A stretch of DNA of 64,000 bases from Novosphingobium sp. PhB165 (GTDB lineage Bacteria; Pseudomonadota; Alphaproteobacteria; Sphingomonadales; Sphingomonadaceae): NCBI RefSeq assembly GCF_004341845.1, contig NZ_SLVB01000006.1, positions 62,001 through 126,000 of the forward strand. Reading direction: 5' to 3'. Positions 24,252 to 32,064 of the stretch are shown here, piece after piece; within the stretch, counting starts at the first letter, position 1, and every line of letters begins with the position of its first letter. Position numbers and translations under genes: made by a program. The notes beneath the pieces were generated by a model. The model worked only from the letters and a program-made list of their open reading frames with translations, was not told the origin of the DNA and ran no database searches.

Positions 24252-25384
24252 GCGAAGGCGAATTCACGGCCCGGATCAACGGCGGCGTGGACACGCTGCC
24301 CGCCGCCGAATGGGATGCGCTGGGTCACCACGGCAATCCCTTCGTCAGCCATGCGTTTCTGGCCGCGATGGAGGCTTCGGGCAGTGTCGGCGGGCATAGC
24401 GGCTGGACGCCGGTGCCGATCACCATCGAGGGCCCTGACGGGCGGCTGGCGGCGGCGCTCCCGGCCTATCTCAAGGAGCATAGCCAGGGCGAATATGTGT
24501 TCGACCATGCCTGGGCCGATGCCTGGCACCACGCGGGCGGGGCCTATTATCCCAAGCTCCAGATTTCGGTCCCGTTCACACCCGCGACCGGCCCGCGCCT
24601 GCTGACGCCGCATCCCGAACTGATGCTGCCGCTGCTGCGCGCGGCCGAAACGCTGTGCCGTGAGAACGGCCTGTCCTCCGCCCACGCGACGTTCATCGAA
24701 CCCGCGCAGGTCCCCGTGTTCGAGGCTGCCGGATGGCTGCTGCGCGAGGATATCCAGTTTCACTGGGAAAACCGCGACTACACAAGCTTCGACGAATTCC
24801 TCGGCGCGTTGTCCTCGCGTAAGCGCAAGGATATCCGCAAGGAGCGCGAGAAAGCGCAGGAGGGCGTCGAGATCCGCGCGCTCACCGGCGCCGATCTGGG
24901 CGAGGAGCACTGGGACGCCTTCTGGGGCTTCTACCAGGACACCGGCGCCCGCAAGTGGGGGCACCCCTATCTCACGCGTGAGGCGTTTTCGCTGCTGGGC
25001 CAGACCATGGCGGACCGGATCCTGCTGGTCCTGGCCTATGCCGACGGGCGGCCGATTGCCGGCGCGCTCAATTTCATCGGCAGCGAGGCGCTCTATGGGC
25101 GCTATTGGGGCGCGCTGGTCGACAAGCCCTTCCTGCACTTCGAGCTGTGTTACTATCAGGCCATCGACGCGGCTATCGCGCTGGGCCTGTCCCGCGTCGA
25201 GGCCGGGGCGCAGGGCGGCCACAAGCTCGCGCGCGGCTATGAGCCGGTGCGCACGGTGTCGGCGCACTACATCGTGCATGCCGGGCTACGCGAGGCGATT
25301 GCCGACTATCTCGAACAGGAGCGGGCGGGAATCGCGCAGGACCAGATCTGGCTGGGCGACCGCACCCCGTTCCGCAAAACCTGA
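24248..25384 (+). CDS. GNAT-fold protein of the DUF482/FemAB-like group
   Basis: The 378-residue product has DUF482 features: NPFVSHAFLAAMEASGS, YVFDHAWADAWHHAGGAYYP, LSSRKRKDIRKEREKA, GARKWGHPYLTREAF and RVEAGAQGGHKLARGYEPV. The protein has the tandem acetyltransferase-like fold used by Fem-type aminoacyl transferases. The acceptor is unknown; some members are annotated as peptidoglycan-modifying without proof. It is the last gene of the five-gene operon and is coupled to the GDPD gene by ATGA. Confidence 0.82.
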   Translation: MSEGEFTARINGGVDTLPAAEWDALGHHGNPFVSHAFLAAMEASGSVGGHSGWTPVPITIEGPDGRLAAALPAYLKEHSQGEYVFDHAWADAWHHAGGAYYPKLQISVPFTPATGPRLLTPHPELMLPLLRAAETLCRENGLSSAHATFIEPAQVPVFEAAGWLLREDIQFHWENRDYTSFDEFLGALSSRKRKDIRKEREKAQEGVEIRALTGADLGEEHWDAFWGFYQDTGARKWGHPYLTREAFSLLGQTMADRILLVLAYADGRPIAGALNFIGSEALYGRYWGALVDKPFLHFELCYYQAIDAAIALGLSRVEAGAQGGHKLARGYEPVRTVSAHYIVHAGLREAIADYLEQERAGIAQDQIWLGDRTPFRKT

Positions 25385-25420
25385 GAGGAAAATTCCCTCT
25401 CAGTCACAAGAACTTGCCGT

Positions 25421-25756
25421 TCAGGCCGCCTTGCGCGTGCTGGCGGCCAGCCACTGCCGGGCGCGGCGCTGGGCTTCGGCGATTTCGCGTGCGGTCATCT
25501 CATCGGCGATTTCGGCGCGGCATCCGGAGGCGTCCTCGTGGCCGGCAACGGCGGCGAGGTTGAACCACTTATGCGCCTCGATCAGATCGCAGGGAATGCC
25601 CTGGCTGCCGGTCGAGTAGGCGACGCCGAGATCGAAGTAAGCGGAAAAGTCCCCCTGCGCCGCAGCGGCAAGGCGATCGGCCATCAGCAGGCCTTCGGCA
25701 TTGATGTCGGCCTCACACGCGGTGATGCCCTGAACATTGATCCAGACCGTTTCCAT
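25421..25756 (-). CDS. Small Sel1-repeat protein
   Basis: The 111-residue product contains one Sel1-like (TPR-type) repeat, about 35-75 (DFSAYFDLGVAYSTGSQG, IEAHKWFNLAAVAGH), and a basic C-terminal helix. Such repeats mediate protein contacts. The start at 25756 lies behind a GGGGGGAAG stretch; Met25 (MADRLAAAA) is an alternative. It converges with the operon upstream. No partner is evident. Confidence 0.65.
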   Translation of the reverse strand: METVWINVQGITACEADINAEGLLMADRLAAAAQGDFSAYFDLGVAYSTGSQGIPCDLIEAHKWFNLAAVAGHEDASGCRAEIADEMTAREIAEAQRRARQWLAASTRKAA

Positions 25757-26085
25757 CGTCTGCTTCCCCCCAATTGTCAGGCCCCTGACGTCCGATCGTT
25801 TCAGTGACCTTTCGATAGACGCAAGCTGACGTATTCGTGGTCAACAAAGCGTTAACGATAAATCGAAAATCTTGACTGGCGCGGCGTGCCGCCAATTCGT
25901 CGCCCAATTCGCAGGGATGCCGAACGGGCGTTCCGTACTTTTTGTGGACGGTCTTGGTTATGACCTTGTGTAGGCCGATGGGCGGCCCTATAGGCCCCGC
26001 ACCACGGTTTGCCGGGAGGTCACTGGAAAAATCCGGGGCCGCAGGGCGTAGGCGAGCCGGGGGGATTCGTGCGGAGATTCTCTGG
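25757..26085. other. Intergenic region, divergent promoters expected
   Basis: These 329 bases separate the Sel1 gene (minus) and dksA (plus). They are more AT-rich near 25840-25880 (GTTAACGATAAATCG, then TTGACT at 25874), but no convincing -10 box or operator was found. There is no frame with coding character. Confidence 0.4.
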
Positions 26086-26544
26086 ATGGCAACGGCCCTA
26101 GCTGACGAAATTGATGTCCTCGCCAAGGCCAAGCGCTTGCTTGGCGGTTCTTATGTTCCCGCTGAGAACGAGCCTTACATGTGCGAGGCTCAGCAGGATT
26201 ACTTCCGGCGATTGCTGCTGGCCTGGAAAAAATCGATCCTTGATGCTTCTGCCGGTACGCTGGCCCAGCTTCAGGACGGTCCGATCCGGGAGCCCGACCT
26301 CAACGATCGCGCATCGAGCGAGACCGATTGGGGAATCGAGCTGCGCACCCGCGATCGCCAGCGCAAGCTGATCGCCAAGATCGATTCGGCACTGCGCCGG
26401 ATCGAGGAAGGTGAATACGGTTATTGCGAAGTGACGGGCGAACCGATTGGCCTCGGACGCCTTGAAGCACGCCCGATCGCCACGATGACGGTTGAAGCGC
26501 AAGAGGCACACGAGCGCCGCGAGAAAGTTTCGCGCGACGATTGA
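26086..26544 (+). CDS. dksA: RNA polymerase-binding factor DksA, single-cysteine type
   Basis: The 152-residue product has the DksA coiled-coil (about 35-110: QDYFRRLLLAWKKSILDASA, ELRTRDRQRKLIAKIDSALR) with the acidic tip DLNDRASSETDWG. The former zinc finger has GYCEVTGEPIGLGRLEARP, with one cysteine where the Escherichia coli protein has four. Alphaproteobacterial DksA proteins commonly lack the zinc-binding set. It binds the polymerase secondary channel and works with ppGpp. The start at 26086 is the first Met before the conserved part, with CGGAG upstream. Confidence 0.9.
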   Translation: MATALADEIDVLAKAKRLLGGSYVPAENEPYMCEAQQDYFRRLLLAWKKSILDASAGTLAQLQDGPIREPDLNDRASSETDWGIELRTRDRQRKLIAKIDSALRRIEEGEYGYCEVTGEPIGLGRLEARPIATMTVEAQEAHERREKVSRDD

Positions 26545-26816
26545 TGCGCCAAATCGGGCGGCCCGATGCGCGTCCGGCGCAGCGGGCCACCTGTTTATCT
26601 GCTTGGTCGCGCCGTTTCTCGTCGCTGTTCCCATCGACCCATGTCCACATTTTAACCGTGCTCCGGCGCGGCAGCGGCCATATGGATGGGGGCATTAAGG
26701 CTTTCTTGGTGACTGCCCCCTAGAACCCAGGGGCAATCGTGTTAGGTTTGTCGGGTATTTGCGCCCGTCCTGCCGTGCACGGCCCGACGGACGCCTCGAA
26801 TTCCGGACGAGAGTAC

Positions 26817-27185
26817 ATGAGCGAAGGTGAGAATCGACAGATCGCACGCGACAGCCTGTTCCTGATGGCTGACCTGCGCGTCGACGGACTGGACGGCGAA
26901 TGCCGGATCAAGGTTCGCAATCTCTCTGCCGGGGGCATGATGGGCGAAGGCGCGGTTCGCGTCGTTCGCGGTTCGGCAGTCAAGGTCAATATCCGCAATA
27001 TCGGCTGGGTTCCCGGCGCGATCGCCTGGGTTCAGGACAACCGTTTCGGCGTTGCTTTCGGCACCGAGATCGATCCCAAGCTGGCGCGCGTAACGGTCGG
27101 CGCGGCCGAGGATGCCACGCCGCGCTTCGTGCGCACGCATGAGGCACTCTACTCCCCCGATACCGCCGCCATGCGCAAGATCTGA
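26817..27185 (+). CDS. PilZ-domain protein
   Basis: The 122-residue product is a stand-alone PilZ-type domain: RDSLFLMADLRVDGLDG, IKVRNLSAGGMMGEG (the D/N-x-S-x-x-G motif) and a beta-barrel ending FGVAFGTEID. The basic first residues contain R8 and R12 (ENRQIARDS), which may form the cyclic-di-GMP binding RxxxR. It may therefore report the second messenger made by proteins such as the diguanylate cyclase at 47-48.7 kb. It is a single gene; the start at 26817 is the first Met of the conserved region. Confidence 0.8.
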   Translation: MSEGENRQIARDSLFLMADLRVDGLDGECRIKVRNLSAGGMMGEGAVRVVRGSAVKVNIRNIGWVPGAIAWVQDNRFGVAFGTEIDPKLARVTVGAAEDATPRFVRTHEALYSPDTAAMRKI

Positions 27186-27306
27186 GCCGTTCGGCCCGCA
27201 TCGTTGCTGCGGGAAGCAGGGCGGATGTCCCTCGGGGCGTGCTTTTTCCCGGGCAAGGGCGCAGCAGCCATTTGCGACCCTGCCGAAATCGACTAGTCCG
27301 AACCCC

Positions 27307-28890
27307 ATGAGCGTTTCGCGCAAAGGCTTCCCCGCGTTCGGCCTTCTGGCTGCGCTGGCGCTTGCCGGTTGCGGATCGTCGAGCAATTCAGCGCTGAACG
27401 TGGCGGTCGTCGGCAAACCGGGCGATCCCTTCGAGACCGGCTTGCAGCTTCCCCTCGCCGGCCAGCTCACCCGTGCATCGACCACCGAAGGTCTGGTCTC
27501 GTTCGACGAGAAAGGCCGCGTCATCCCGGCGCTGGCCGACCGCTGGATCGTGACCGATGACGGCCTGAGCTACATTTTCCGCCTGCGTGACGGCAATTGG
27601 CTGACCGGCGACCCGCTTTCCGCCGCATCGGCCAAGCACGCGCTCGATTCGGCGCTGGAGGCGCTCAAGGATACGCCGCTCGCGCTCGATCTGTCGGCCA
27701 TCGACGAAACGCGGGCGATGGCGGGGCGAGTCATCGAAATCCGGCTGGCCCGGCCGATGCCGTACCTGTTGCAGCTTCTTGCCCAGCCCGAACTCGGCCT
27801 TGTGCACAAGGAGCGCGGGGCGGGCCCGATGCGGCTGGAGCGCGAGCAGTTCCTCGCGCGGATGGTCCCCATCGATCCTTCGCACCTTGGCCTGCCGGCC
27901 ATCGAGAACTGGGCGCGGCGCACGCGCCATGTCAACTTGCGGGCGCTGGATGGACCGGGCGCGGTCACCGCCTTCAACGACGGCGATGTCGACATCGTCA
28001 TGGGCGGGGAAGTTCAGGATTTCCCGCTCACCCGCTCGGTCGGGATCCTGCGTGGGACGATCCAGCTCGATCCCGTCGTCGGCCTGTTCGGGCTTCAGGT
28101 GATGAACGATCGCGGATTTCTGGCCGATCCGTCCAACCGCGAGGCGATTGCCATGGCGATCGACCGCGACGCCCTGATCGCGCCGTTCGGGCTTGGCGGC
28201 TGGACCGCAACGACCCGCATGGTCACGCCCAGCCTCGACGGCGACCTTGGCACTATTGGCGAGCGCTGGGGCAATCAGTCGATCGACGAACGTCGCGCTG
28301 TGGCGGCGGGCAGGGTCCGGCATTGGGAATCCAGCTCGGGGGAAGCCAGCTCGCCGGTAATCGCACCGGCCCCGGCGGAACCGTCGCGGTCGGCGCGCAA
28401 GATCTTCCAGCATGCGCCCAAGGCTCCGACGCCGGCCGATCTTGCCGAACAGGCGCCGCGTCTTGCGATCTGGCTCCCCGTGGGTCAGGGCGCGGACACG
28501 CTGTTCGACAAGCTTGCCGGAGACATGGCCACGATCGGCATTCGTCTGGTGCGCGTGGGCGATCAGGCTTCGGCCGACCTCGCGCTGGTTGACGATGTCG
28601 CGCGTTATCCGCGCGCCGCGTGGTTCCTCAATCGTCTGTCGTGCCATGCCCGGCGGGGCCTTTGCTCGGCCGATGCGGACGCGCGCGCGGCCGAGGCGGC
28701 GGTTGCCCAAAGCCCGCAGGACCGCGCGGCGCTGCTGGCCGAAGCGGAGGCCGAACTGACCGCCGCGAATGTGTTCATTCCCTTCGGCACGCCGATCCGC
28801 TGGTCCCTGGTGCGCGGCAGCGTCGATGGCTTCGCGCCCAACACCTGGGGTTGGCACCCCTTGATGCCGCTCTCCTGGCTGCCCAAATAA
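27307..28890 (+). CDS. Family 5 extracellular solute-binding lipoprotein
   Basis: The 527-residue product has a signal peptide with lipobox (LALAGC) and the SBP_bac_5 layout: TRASTTEGLVSFDEKGRVIP, ALADRWIVTDDGLSYIFRLR, AFNDGDVDIVMGGEVQDFPL and NREAIAMAIDRDALIAPFG. Family members capture oligopeptides for ABC importers. No permease or ATPase gene lies nearby, so it may feed a distant importer or have another role. A proline/alanine-rich linker (about 340-375) interrupts the C-terminal lobe. The start at 27307 is chosen because it opens a signal peptide; the frame is open upstream. Confidence 0.8.
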   Translation: MSVSRKGFPAFGLLAALALAGCGSSSNSALNVAVVGKPGDPFETGLQLPLAGQLTRASTTEGLVSFDEKGRVIPALADRWIVTDDGLSYIFRLRDGNWLTGDPLSAASAKHALDSALEALKDTPLALDLSAIDETRAMAGRVIEIRLARPMPYLLQLLAQPELGLVHKERGAGPMRLEREQFLARMVPIDPSHLGLPAIENWARRTRHVNLRALDGPGAVTAFNDGDVDIVMGGEVQDFPLTRSVGILRGTIQLDPVVGLFGLQVMNDRGFLADPSNREAIAMAIDRDALIAPFGLGGWTATTRMVTPSLDGDLGTIGERWGNQSIDERRAVAAGRVRHWESSSGEASSPVIAPAPAEPSRSARKIFQHAPKAPTPADLAEQAPRLAIWLPVGQGADTLFDKLAGDMATIGIRLVRVGDQASADLALVDDVARYPRAAWFLNRLSCHARRGLCSADADARAAEAAVAQSPQDRAALLAEAEAELTAANVFIPFGTPIRWSLVRGSVDGFAPNTWGWHPLMPLSWLPK

Positions 28891-28929
28891 GCAGGACGGC
28901 AATCGTGCCGTTCGAGGAGATTGGCGACT

Positions 28930-29349
28930 TTGGCGACTGGACAGGCTTCTGCCCGCCGCATGGATATGGACCTTCCGCTGGGGTCCGATCCGGTTTCGAT
29001 CAGCCGCCGCGTGGAGATGATGGAGCGCGTGCTCGAAGGCGCGTTCACGCTTCCCGGCATTCGCCGCAAGGTCGGTCTTGATGCGGTCATGGGGCTTGTG
29101 CCCGTGGCTGGAGACGTCGTTTCCGCGCTGCTGGGCATGTATATCGTCTGGGAGGGACGCAATCTCGGCATGTCGAAATGGCAGCTTGCGCGCATGAGCG
29201 CCAACGTCGGCATTGACGCACTGCTCGGGGCGATTCCCGTGGCGGGCGACCTGTTCGACTTCGTGTTCCGCTCGAACAGCCGCAACCTGAAGCTCATCCG
29301 CAAGCATATCGCGAAGAATCATCCGCATGCGCAAGTGATCGAGGGGTGA
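28930..29349 (+). CDS. DUF4112 membrane protein
   Basis: The product (139 residues from TTG 28930, which has GAGGAG about ten bases upstream) matches DUF4112: RRKVGLDAVMGLVPVAGDVV and VGIDALLGAIPVAGDLFDFV are two copies of one motif around hydrophobic segments. The protein ends RNLKLIRKHIAKNH. ATG at 28960 is an alternative start. The function is unknown; the two segments suggest a hairpin in the inner membrane. Its stop overlaps the next small lipoprotein gene (GTGA). Confidence 0.75.
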   Translation: MATGQASARRMDMDLPLGSDPVSISRRVEMMERVLEGAFTLPGIRRKVGLDAVMGLVPVAGDVVSALLGMYIVWEGRNLGMSKWQLARMSANVGIDALLGAIPVAGDLFDFVFRSNSRNLKLIRKHIAKNHPHAQVIEG

Positions 29350-29528
29350 CGAGAGTCCCGCTCTGGTTGCCGGCACTGGTGTTGCCGCTGGCGGCGTGTG
29401 GGTCCTCGGCCCCCGTTCCCGCACCGGTCACTTCGGATGAGGCGCGCGCTCTGGATCAGGCGGCGGAAATGCTGGATTCGCGGCCGTCCGAAGCGCCTTC
29501 GGAAGCGGCTGCGACGGCCGAGCCTTAA
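29346..29528 (+). CDS. Small lipoprotein of unknown function
   Basis: A GTG start overlaps the DUF4112 stop (GTGA). The 60-residue product has a short signal peptide with lipobox (LPLAAC) and then a Pro/Ala/Glu-rich tail (SSAPVPAPVTSDEARALDQA). It would be a mature lipid-anchored peptide of about 42 residues. The coupling argues for a real gene. No family is recognised. Confidence 0.6.
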   Translation: MTRVPLWLPALVLPLAACGSSAPVPAPVTSDEARALDQAAEMLDSRPSEAPSEAAATAEP

Positions 29529-29569
29529 GCGTGCCGCTTTGACCTCAATCCCGCTGACTTTCGCCTCCC

Positions 29570-29806
29570 CCTCAGGCTGAGCCCGTCGAAGCCACATGTG
29601 GCGAGGTGCGAGGTTGCTATCCTTCGACAAGCTCAGGATGAGCGGGGGCGGGGAAATGGGCGACCAGACACCTGCCTCAGCGAAGTGCCGCAATCGCTTC
29701 CGTCGACATTCTCCTCCCGCTCAGGCTGAGCCTGTCGAAGCCCCATGCGGCGCGAGGTTGCCTATCCTTCGACAAGCTCAGGATGAGCGGGGGATGGGGA
29801 AATGGC
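29570..29806. repeat. Two tandem copies of a paired-palindrome (REPIN-like) element
   Basis: Each unit has CTCAGGCTGAGCCxGTCGAAG on the left, a spacer containing GGTTG, and the inverted CCTTCGACAAGCTCAGGATG on the right, then GGGGAAATGG. Units are at about 29570-29663 and 29715-29806. They fill the gene-free stretch 29529-29813. Confidence 0.9.
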
Positions 29807-29813
29807 GAAGCGC

Positions 29814-30230
29814 CTAGTCGAAGCTGACTTTGCCGCGCCCGGCCTTGACCGATCCGCGCAGCTTCTTGCCCTTCAGGCGCTGCTCCTTGCCCACGCGGTT
29901 GAGGCGGCTCTTGGCGCGCTTTTCGGGCAGTTTGTGCGCATCGCGCAGCATTTCGGCGAGCCGCTCGCGCGCGTCGGCGCGGTTGGCTTCCTGCGTGCGG
30001 AAGCGGCGGGCGGTGAACATCAGTTCCCCGCCCGAGGTCATCCGGCTACCCGCCAGTTCCTTCAGCCGCGCGAACACCGGCGGAGCCAGACGCAGCGCGT
30101 AGACGTTGAGCCGCAACTGAACCGCCGTCGCCACTTTGTTGACGTTCTGGCCGCCCGGCCCGGAGGCGGCGATGAAGCTCTCGCTCGCCAAGGCCTGCGC
30201 GCGACCGACGGTCTCTTCAACCTCGCTCAT
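29814..30230 (-). CDS. arfB: Alternative ribosome-rescue factor ArfB
   Basis: The 138-residue product carries the catalytic GGQ motif (IAASGPGGQNVNKVATAVQL), a release-factor-like core, and a lysine/arginine-rich C-terminal tail (EKRAKSRLNRVGKEQRLKGK) that would enter the empty mRNA channel. ArfB hydrolyses peptidyl-tRNA on ribosomes stalled at mRNA ends. Its start overlaps the stop of the pseudouridine synthase gene (ATGA), making it the last gene of a four-gene operon. Confidence 0.9.
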   Translation of the reverse strand: MSEVEETVGRAQALASESFIAASGPGGQNVNKVATAVQLRLNVYALRLAPPVFARLKELAGSRMTSGGELMFTARRFRTQEANRADARERLAEMLRDAHKLPEKRAKSRLNRVGKEQRLKGKKLRGSVKAGRGKVSFD

Positions 30231-30880
30231 TCATCGCTGAAGCCGAGCGCGGCGAAGTCCGCCGGCAGCGGTGCCACGGCCACGACCGGTTCCTTGTCGC
30301 CGCGCGGCACGGTGAGGCCTGCCGCGTGGAGCATGGTGCGCGGCGCGCCCTTGCTGGAACCGTAAACCGGATCGCCCAGCAGCGGGTGGCCAAGGCCCGA
30401 AGCGGCATGGACGCGGATCTGGTGCGTGCGGCCGGTCTCGGGGCGGAATTCGACCAGCGTGAGGCCGTTCCGCTCGTCCAGCTTGCGCCAGTGGGTGACG
30501 GCAGGCTTGCCCTTTTTGGCCGGGATCATGCGCCAGCCGTCCTTGGCCGTGCTCACCTTGGAGAGGTTGAGCGCGATCGTGCCTTCCTCTTCGCTAAGCG
30601 TCCCGGCAATGATCCCGAGGTAGCGCTTCTTGACCGTCTTCTCCTCGAACGCGGCGGAGAAGCGCTTCAGCGCCTTGGGATTGCGGGCCAGCAGGAGGCA
30701 GCCCGAGGTATCGCGGTCAAGCCGGTGCACCGGCATCGGCAGGCGCTGGAAGCCGAGCGTCAGCTCATCGAGCCGGTCTTCGAGGCTGGGACCGCCGGCG
30801 CGCGGGCGGTCGAGCGGAAGGCCGCCGGGCTTGTCGATGACCAGCGCCTCGCCGTCCTCGAAGAGGATTTCCAGTTCCAT
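30227..30880 (-). CDS. RluA-family pseudouridine synthase
   Basis: The 217-residue product has the RluA catalytic motif PVHRLDRDTSGCLLLARN with the catalytic aspartate, FRPETGRTHQIRVH and GDPVYG. It has no S4 domain and is short, in the RluA/TruC group rather than RluC/D. It isomerises uridine in ribosomal RNA or tRNA; the site is unknown. The start is one base after the preceding gene's stop, and it overlaps arfB by ATGA. Confidence 0.88.
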   Translation of the reverse strand: MELEILFEDGEALVIDKPGGLPLDRPRAGGPSLEDRLDELTLGFQRLPMPVHRLDRDTSGCLLLARNPKALKRFSAAFEEKTVKKRYLGIIAGTLSEEEGTIALNLSKVSTAKDGWRMIPAKKGKPAVTHWRKLDERNGLTLVEFRPETGRTHQIRVHAASGLGHPLLGDPVYGSSKGAPRTMLHAAGLTVPRGDKEPVVAVAPLPADFAALGFSDE

Positions 30881-30881
30881 G

Positions 30882-32051
30882 TTACGTCAATGCTTTCTCT
30901 ATGCGCCGTAGCGCTTCTTCGAGCCGCGCGTCGTCTGCGGCGAAACTGATGCGGAAGCCGTCGCGGCCGCCGAAGGCCGAAGCCGGGACCAGCGCCACGC
31001 CGTGTTCCAGCAAATGCAGCGCCAGCTTCATGTCGTCGCCGCCGAAGCGGTCCATCAGCGGCGAAGCGTCGATCATGCAGTAGAAGGCGCCATCGGGCGT
31101 GGGTGTCGACAGACCGGGAATCGCGTTGATCGCCGCGACGACCTTATCACGCCGAACTCGGAAACGCTCGCGCCAGTCGGCCAGAAAATCCTGCGGTCCC
31201 GCGAAAGCGGCAACGGCGGCGGCCTGGCTGATCGAGCAGGGATTGCCCGAGGAATGCGACTGGAGCTTTTCCATCGCCTTGATCAGCCATTGTGGCCCGG
31301 CGGCGACGCCGATGCGGAAGCCGGTCATCGCGTGACTCTTGGACACGCCGGAGACCGTCAGGATGCGGTCGGCAAGGTCCGGGCAGAGGTTGGCGAGCGT
31401 CGCGTGCGGGCGGCCGGTATAGTTGATCGGCGCGTAGATATCGTCGGACAGCACCATCACGCGCGGGTGGCGGCGCAGCACTTCGCCGATGCCGCGCAGC
31501 ATGTCCTCAGGATAGTAGGCGCCGGTCGGGTTGCCGGGGCTGTTGAGCAGCACCCAGAGCGTGCGCGGGCCGATCTGCGCTTCCAGATCTGCGGGCGTGA
31601 AGCGGAAGTTGTCCTTGGCGGCGGTCAGCAGTGGCACGACCTTGCCGCCCGCGAAGCGAATGATCTCGGGGTAGCTGACCCACCACGGCGAGGGTACGAT
31701 CACTTCGTCGCCTTCGCTTACCGTCGCCAGCATGGCGTGGAAGATCGCCTGCTTGCCGCCCGCGCTCACCGTCACTTGCGAAGTCGGAACCTCGATGCCG
31801 AGATCGCGGGCGAAGTGCAGCGCGGCGGCCTGCTTGAGCTGCGATGTGCCGCCGACCGCCGTGTAGCGGGTCTGCCCGCCGTCGAGCGCGGCCTTGGCGG
31901 CTTCGATCACGTGCGGGGGCGTCGGGAAATCGGGCTCGCCGACCGAGAGCGAGATCACGTCGATCCCGGATTCGCGCAGTTCGATGGCGCGGTCGGTCAT
32001 CGCGGTCGTCCCGGACGGGGCGATGCGGGAAAGGGCAGCGGATGTATGCAT
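30882..32051 (-). CDS. Pyridoxal-phosphate aminotransferase (aspartate aminotransferase type)
   Basis: The 389-residue product is a class I aminotransferase of subgroup Ib: SLSVGEPDFPTPPHV, YTAVGGTSQLKQA, LLNSPGNPTGAYY, VLSDDIYAPINYTG, Lys238 in SGVSKSHAMTGFRIG binding the cofactor, and a C-terminal FRISFA arginine. It most likely transfers amino groups between aspartate (or an aromatic amino acid) and 2-oxoglutarate. Its place behind pabBC might suggest a link to aromatic or folate metabolism, but that is inference. The next gene follows after one base. Confidence 0.85.
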   Translation of the reverse strand: MHTSAALSRIAPSGTTAMTDRAIELRESGIDVISLSVGEPDFPTPPHVIEAAKAALDGGQTRYTAVGGTSQLKQAAALHFARDLGIEVPTSQVTVSAGGKQAIFHAMLATVSEGDEVIVPSPWWVSYPEIIRFAGGKVVPLLTAAKDNFRFTPADLEAQIGPRTLWVLLNSPGNPTGAYYPEDMLRGIGEVLRRHPRVMVLSDDIYAPINYTGRPHATLANLCPDLADRILTVSGVSKSHAMTGFRIGVAAGPQWLIKAMEKLQSHSSGNPCSISQAAAVAAFAGPQDFLADWRERFRVRRDKVVAAINAIPGLSTPTPDGAFYCMIDASPLMDRFGGDDMKLALHLLEHGVALVPASAFGGRDGFRISFAADDARLEEALRRIEKALT

Positions 32052-32064
32052 CAGGCGGGCAGCA

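Noticed and set aside
26714..26735. Terminator TGCCCC-GGGGCA before the PilZ gene
   Set aside because: Six-base stem without a T-run and about 170 bases from the dksA stop; too weak to call.
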